Below are positions 6,072-8,711 of a stretch of DNA of 8,711 nucleotides, piece after piece. Within the stretch, counting starts at the first letter, position 1. The number at the start of each line of letters is the position of its first letter. Under the pieces are notes generated by a model that was given only the letters and a program-made list of their open reading frames with translations, ran no database searches and had not been told where the DNA came from. Position numbers and translations under genes: made by a program. The stretch spans positions 1 to 8,711 of the forward strand of contig CAYRSS010000092.1 in the NCBI GenBank assembly GCA_964426945.1, in the 5' to 3' direction. The DNA comes from CAYRSS01 sp964426945. Its GTDB lineage: Bacteria; Planctomycetota; Phycisphaerae; UBA1845.

Positions 6072-6099
6072 AGTATACCCTCGGATCGGACGGCGGCAA
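6072..6099 (-). promoter_or_regulatory. Promoter of the rpsP-trmD-rplS-yraN-tatD operon
   Basis: On the minus strand, -35 TTGCCG (6099-6094) and -10 TATACT (6077-6072) are 16 nt apart. Transcription would start near 6065, giving a leader of about 58 nt before the rpsP TTG. The same -10 hexamer occurs in the proposed lexA promoter of this window. It lies downstream of the intrinsic terminator at 6171-6211, so the operon can be expressed independently of nrdJ. Confidence 0.65.
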
Positions 6100-6170
6100 G
6101 GCCGCGCCATCCGCCGGGAAGGCATCCGCCGCCTACCCCCGCCCCGCCGGCAGGCCGAAAGCGGGGGGCT

Positions 6171-6211
6171 AAAAAGAAAGCACCGCTCACCCGAAGGCGA
6201 GACGGTGCTTT
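6171..6211 (-). terminator. Strong rho-independent terminator, minus strand
   Basis: On the minus strand AAAGCACCG (6211-6203) pairs perfectly with CGGTGCTTT (6185-6177). The stem continues through an inner helix of 5 pairs with one A-C mismatch and one unpaired base, closed by a 4-nt loop. It is followed by a T-rich tail CTTTTT (6176-6171). It ends transcripts coming from the nrdJ side before the rpsP promoter. It lies 232 bp beyond the nrdJ stop, which leaves room for a long 3' UTR or a separate small RNA. On the plus strand the hairpin has no T tract. Confidence 0.85.
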
Positions 6212-6381
6212 CCGGAGGGGAAAGAAGCCAGGTACTACTCGCGAACTTAGGCCTTTCGGCCACCCTCCCGTATGAATCCGTTGTCAGTGGCCCGGGGTGT
6301 CCGGCGCGTCCGCAGCACCCCCATCGAAGTTAGTATCGTCAGGCTGCCGCAGAATCTTTCGTGCCAAGCCAGATTATTCTA
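6171..6381 (-). ncRNA. Candidate structured RNA ending in the terminator
   Basis: Read on the minus strand, the sequence before the terminator contains nested inverted repeats. GGAGGG (6268-6263) pairs with CCCTCC (6219-6214). Inside it GGCC-GAAA-GGCC (6261-6250) forms a perfect stem with a GNRA tetraloop. Further upstream CACCCC/GGGGTG (6294-6299 with 6316-6321) forms another stem. A TAGAAT (6381-6376) could be a -10 box, but no matching -35 is present. The element could be an independent small RNA or simply the 3' UTR of nrdJ. I do not recognise it as tmRNA, SRP RNA, RNase P RNA, tRNA or a known riboswitch. The extent is a guess. Confidence 0.3.
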
Positions 6382-6424
6382 GCCCTGCGGGTCCGAAAAG
6401 TTCGCGACCGGATCGGCATTTTTT

Positions 6425-6440
6425 GCGTGCTTTTGCACGC
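6425..6440. other. Stem-loop immediately after the nrdJ stop
   Basis: GCGTGC and GCACGC form a perfect 6-bp stem around a 4-nt loop, 2 nt beyond the nrdJ stop codon. On the minus strand it is followed by an A run, not a T run, so it is not a standard terminator for nrdJ. It may protect the 3' end or pause polymerase. Confidence 0.4.
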
Positions 6441-6442
6441 TT

Positions 6443-8711
6443 TCAGCACTTCGCGTAGCCGCACCCGTCACAAGTTTCACAACCTTCATTGAAGCGAAGC
6501 TGCGACTGGCACTCTGGGCAAACTACCTTGTACTGGGCTTTTTCCCATTGCGCTCCACGAAGGTCGGCGCGGCCGCCGCCCTTCTTCGCCGGAGCGGCCG
6601 GGGCAGGGGAGGGTACCCGGGTGCCGCCGGATTGCTCGGCGTGGTGATCGCCGTGGGTGCCGTTGCCGTTCTTGCCGTTGGGCGCGGCCGCGGGGCGGTC
6701 AAGGTCGCCGAGGTTGCACTCGCCGAGGATGAGCGGCTTGAGGCCGAACTGGAGCTTGGCCCGCTCATACTTTTCCAGGGCGCGGGCGAGCCCGTCGCCG
6801 AGGCTCATGATCTTGCCTTCCTTCGTGCTGAGCTGGAGGCTCGATCCGATGCCGCGAAGCTGGCGGATGACGTGCGTCAGGCTGCCACCCGACCGGAGCC
6901 ACAGGCTGACCATGCGGCAGATCGCTTCGAGGTCGCTGTTGGCCAGGTCGCCGCCCTTGCCGAGCTGGGCAAACACCTCGAGCTCGCGCTCACTGCGCGG
7001 ATCGACGGTGATGTTGATGTGCATGTTGCCGAAGGGCGTCAGCTGGCGGACACGGATGCCGCTGGTGATTTCGGGCAGGATGGCAGGCTCGAGAATCTTC
7101 GCGGCCGGTTCGGGCGCGGGCTCCGCGATCACCGCGGCGGTCTTGCTCGCGTGGATCTTGTCGCTGCTCTTGAGGGCCATCGGCTGGTGATTGCGGCAGC
7201 CGTTGCGGTACACCGTTACGCCTTTGCAGCGCAGGTCGTACGCCAGCCGGTAGATCTCGGCGACATCTTCCTTGCGGGCAGACTCGGGGAAGTTGATCGT
7301 CTTGGAGATCGAAGCGTCGCAATGCTCCTGGAACGCGGCCTGCATGCGCATGTGCCAGACGGGCGCGATGTCATGCGCACAGACGAAGACGCGCTTGATG
7401 GAGTCGGGCACTTCGGAAGAGGTAGCGAGGGTGCCCTCCGTGGCAGCACGCTCCATCAACACCTCGCTATAGAAACCCTGCTCGCGGGCGACGGCCTCGA
7501 AGATCGGGTTGATCTCGAGCATCGGGGACTTGCCCTCATCCTGCCCGCGGAGCACATTCCGGATGAACGCCAGGCTGTACAGCGGCTCGATGCCGCCTGA
7601 ACAGCCCGCAATGATGCTGATCGTGCCGGTCGGGGCGACCGTCGTGCACGTCGAGTTGCGCATCGGACGGTGATGCGCCGTGTCGTAGATGCTGCCCTTC
7701 CAGTTGGGGAAGCATCCGCGCTCGCCGGCGAGCATCTCGCTGTAGTTGTGCGACTCGTCGTCGACGAACTTCATGAACCGTCGGCCCCAGTCCACGCCCT
7801 CCTCGGTGTCGTATCCCACGCCGAGCAGGTAGAGCGCGTCGGCAAACCCCATCACGCCGATGCCGATCTTGCGATTGCCCTTGCACATCGCGTCGATCTC
7901 TTCGAGCGGATAGCGGTTGGCGTCAATCACGTTGTCGAGGAAGCGGATTCCCTCGTGAACGGTGGTGCGCAGGCCGTCCCAGTCAACCGTGGGCACGCCG
8001 CGATCAGACATGTGCACGAACGCAGCCAGGTTGATGCTTCCCAGGTTGCAAGCCTCGTAGGGCAGCAGCGGCTGCTCGCCGCAGGGGTTGGTCGCTTCCA
8101 TCCGCCCGATGTGCGGCGTGGGATTCGCCTGGTTGATGCGGTCGATGTACACCACGCCCGGCTCGCCGGTGGCGTGGGCGTTGTCGATGATGATCTGCCA
8201 GATCTCGTCCTTCGAGTAGTAATCGCCCGCGGGCACGGTGCCGTCGGTCCCCAGCTCGACCAGCGACTGAATCGTGTACTTCCAGATGTCGAGCGCCCGC
8301 GGCATGACGTACCGCCGGCCGGTGCGCGGGTTGGTCACCACGTGGTGCGAGTGCCGATCGGCGAGGAAGCCGTCCATCCACTCGTCGGTCACCTTGACCG
8401 AGATGTTGTAGTTCGTGAACTGCGTCAGATCCTGCTTGGCGTGCAGGAACTTCAGGATGTCGGGGTGATGGATGTACATCATCCCCATGTTGGCGCCGCG
8501 GCGGAAGGCGCCCTGCTGGATCGCGTTGGTCGCCTCGCTGAAGGCGCGCCAGAACGAGATCGGCCCGCTCGTCGTGCCGCCCGAGCTGCTGATGTAGTCG
8601 CCGGTGGGGCGCAGCGAATCGAACGCGAAGCCCGTGCCGCCGCCTGCCTTCTGGATAAGCGCGGTGTGCTTGATCGAGTCGAAGATCTCGTTGATGCTGT
8701 CGCCCACCGTC
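6443..8711 (-). CDS. nrdJ: Adenosylcobalamin-dependent (class II) ribonucleotide reductase, 5'-truncated
   Basis: NrdJ reduces ribonucleotides to deoxyribonucleotides with a radical generated from adenosylcobalamin, and works with or without oxygen. The window holds the C-terminal 755 or so residues. The frame is open to the window edge and the true start lies beyond it. Visible blocks are KAGGGTGFAFDSLRP near the edge, NPCGEQPL (8089 down to about 8066; radical Cys codon 8081-8083 with Glu two residues later), EACNLGSINL with the second active-site Cys, RKIGIGVMGFADALYLLGV, and APTGTISIIAGCSGGIEP. A TSCPD-type domain (PFGNMHINITVD to IRQLRGIGSS) follows. Next is a low-complexity Ala/Pro/Gly linker (about 6572-6694). 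The final segment has CPEC, CETC and a terminal CGYAKC pattern, the thiol-shuttle/zinc-binding tail of this family. The upstream partner of the active-site disulphide and any N-terminal allosteric cone lie outside the window. No small subunit gene is seen, as expected for class II. Confidence 0.95.
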   Translation of the reverse strand, partial: TVGDSINEIFDSIKHTALIQKAGGGTGFAFDSLRPTGDYISSSGGTTSGPISFWRAFSEATNAIQQGAFRRGANMGMMYIHHPDILKFLHAKQDLTQFTNYNISVKVTDEWMDGFLADRHSHHVVTNPRTGRRYVMPRALDIWKYTIQSLVELGTDGTVPAGDYYSKDEIWQIIIDNAHATGEPGVVYIDRINQANPTPHIGRMEATNPCGEQPLLPYEACNLGSINLAAFVHMSDRGVPTVDWDGLRTTVHEGIRFLDNVIDANRYPLEEIDAMCKGNRKIGIGVMGFADALYLLGVGYDTEEGVDWGRRFMKFVDDESHNYSEMLAGERGCFPNWKGSIYDTAHHRPMRNSTCTTVAPTGTISIIAGCSGGIEPLYSLAFIRNVLRGQDEGKSPMLEINPIFEAVAREQGFYSEVLMERAATEGTLATSSEVPDSIKRVFVCAHDIAPVWHMRMQAAFQEHCDASISKTINFPESARKEDVAEIYRLAYDLRCKGVTVYRNGCRNHQPMALKSSDKIHASKTAAVIAEPAPEPAAKILEPAILPEITSGIRVRQLTPFGNMHINITVDPRSERELEVFAQLGKGGDLANSDLEAICRMVSLWLRSGGSLTHVIRQLRGIGSSLQLSTKEGKIMSLGDGLARALEKYERAKLQFGLKPLILGECNLGDLDRPAAAPNGKNGNGTHGDHHAEQSGGTRVPSPAPAAPAKKGGGRADLRGAQWEKAQYKVVCPECQSQLRFNEGCETCDGCGYAKC

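Noticed and set aside
6008..6190. N-terminal extension of S16 upstream of the TTG
   Set aside because: S16 homology begins at the TTG codon. The extension crosses the promoter and reaches the terminator, with no conserved sequence.
5724..6263. In-frame upstream extension of TrmD
   Set aside because: The family begins exactly at MRIDVLTLFPELF, and the extension runs through rpsP as a shadow frame.
6376..6381. TAGAAT as a minus-strand -10 box for an RNA gene
   Set aside because: No -35-like hexamer occurs at 16-18 nt spacing, so I did not annotate a promoter there.
6548..7600. 350-codon open frame on the plus strand antisense to nrdJ
   Set aside because: It is the mirror of a strongly conserved NrdJ coding frame in GC-rich DNA, where antisense stops are rare. 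Its translation shows no recognisable domain.

Overview
The window is a GC-rich bacterial chromosome segment that carries housekeeping genes only. I see no tRNA, rRNA, insertion sequence, phage gene or CRISPR array. A Planctomycetota-like bacterium is my best guess. It rests on high GC with strongly G/C third codon positions, an adenosylcobalamin-dependent NrdJ, and a LexA whose recognition helix departs from the usual form. This is inference from general impression, not a phylogenetic result.

Layout from left to right. (1) Positions 1-2029, plus strand: the 3' part of an ABC transporter ATPase, overlapping its ABC-2 type permease, as a NatA/NatB-like export pair. (2) Positions 2030-2673: an intergenic stretch of about 290 bp ending in a clear promoter. 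The -10 of that promoter is buried in a 26-bp dyad that I propose as the LexA operator. It is followed by a protein-coding-like frame of unknown function that runs into lexA without a stop of its own. (3) Positions 2674-3303, plus strand: lexA. (4) Positions 3311-6007, minus strand: a compact operon rpsP-trmD-rplS-yraN-tatD, converging on lexA with 7 bp between the stop codons. rimM, usual between rpsP and trmD, is absent here. The operon has a recognisable promoter and rpsP appears to start with TTG. (5) Positions 6008-6442: 435 bp without a protein gene. It holds the rpsP promoter, a strong minus-strand intrinsic terminator, and structured sequence upstream of that terminator that may be a small RNA or the 3' UTR of nrdJ. 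(6) Positions 6443-8711, minus strand: most of a class II ribonucleotide reductase (nrdJ) whose 5' end lies outside the window.

Functionally the window joins a translation operon (S16, tRNA m1G37 methyltransferase, L19), deoxynucleotide synthesis (NrdJ), the SOS repressor and two nuclease-family proteins (YraN, TatD). The parts most worth a second look are the lexA control region with its unexplained upstream frame, and the terminator-capped structured region between nrdJ and rpsP. I found no convincing new multi-gene system.
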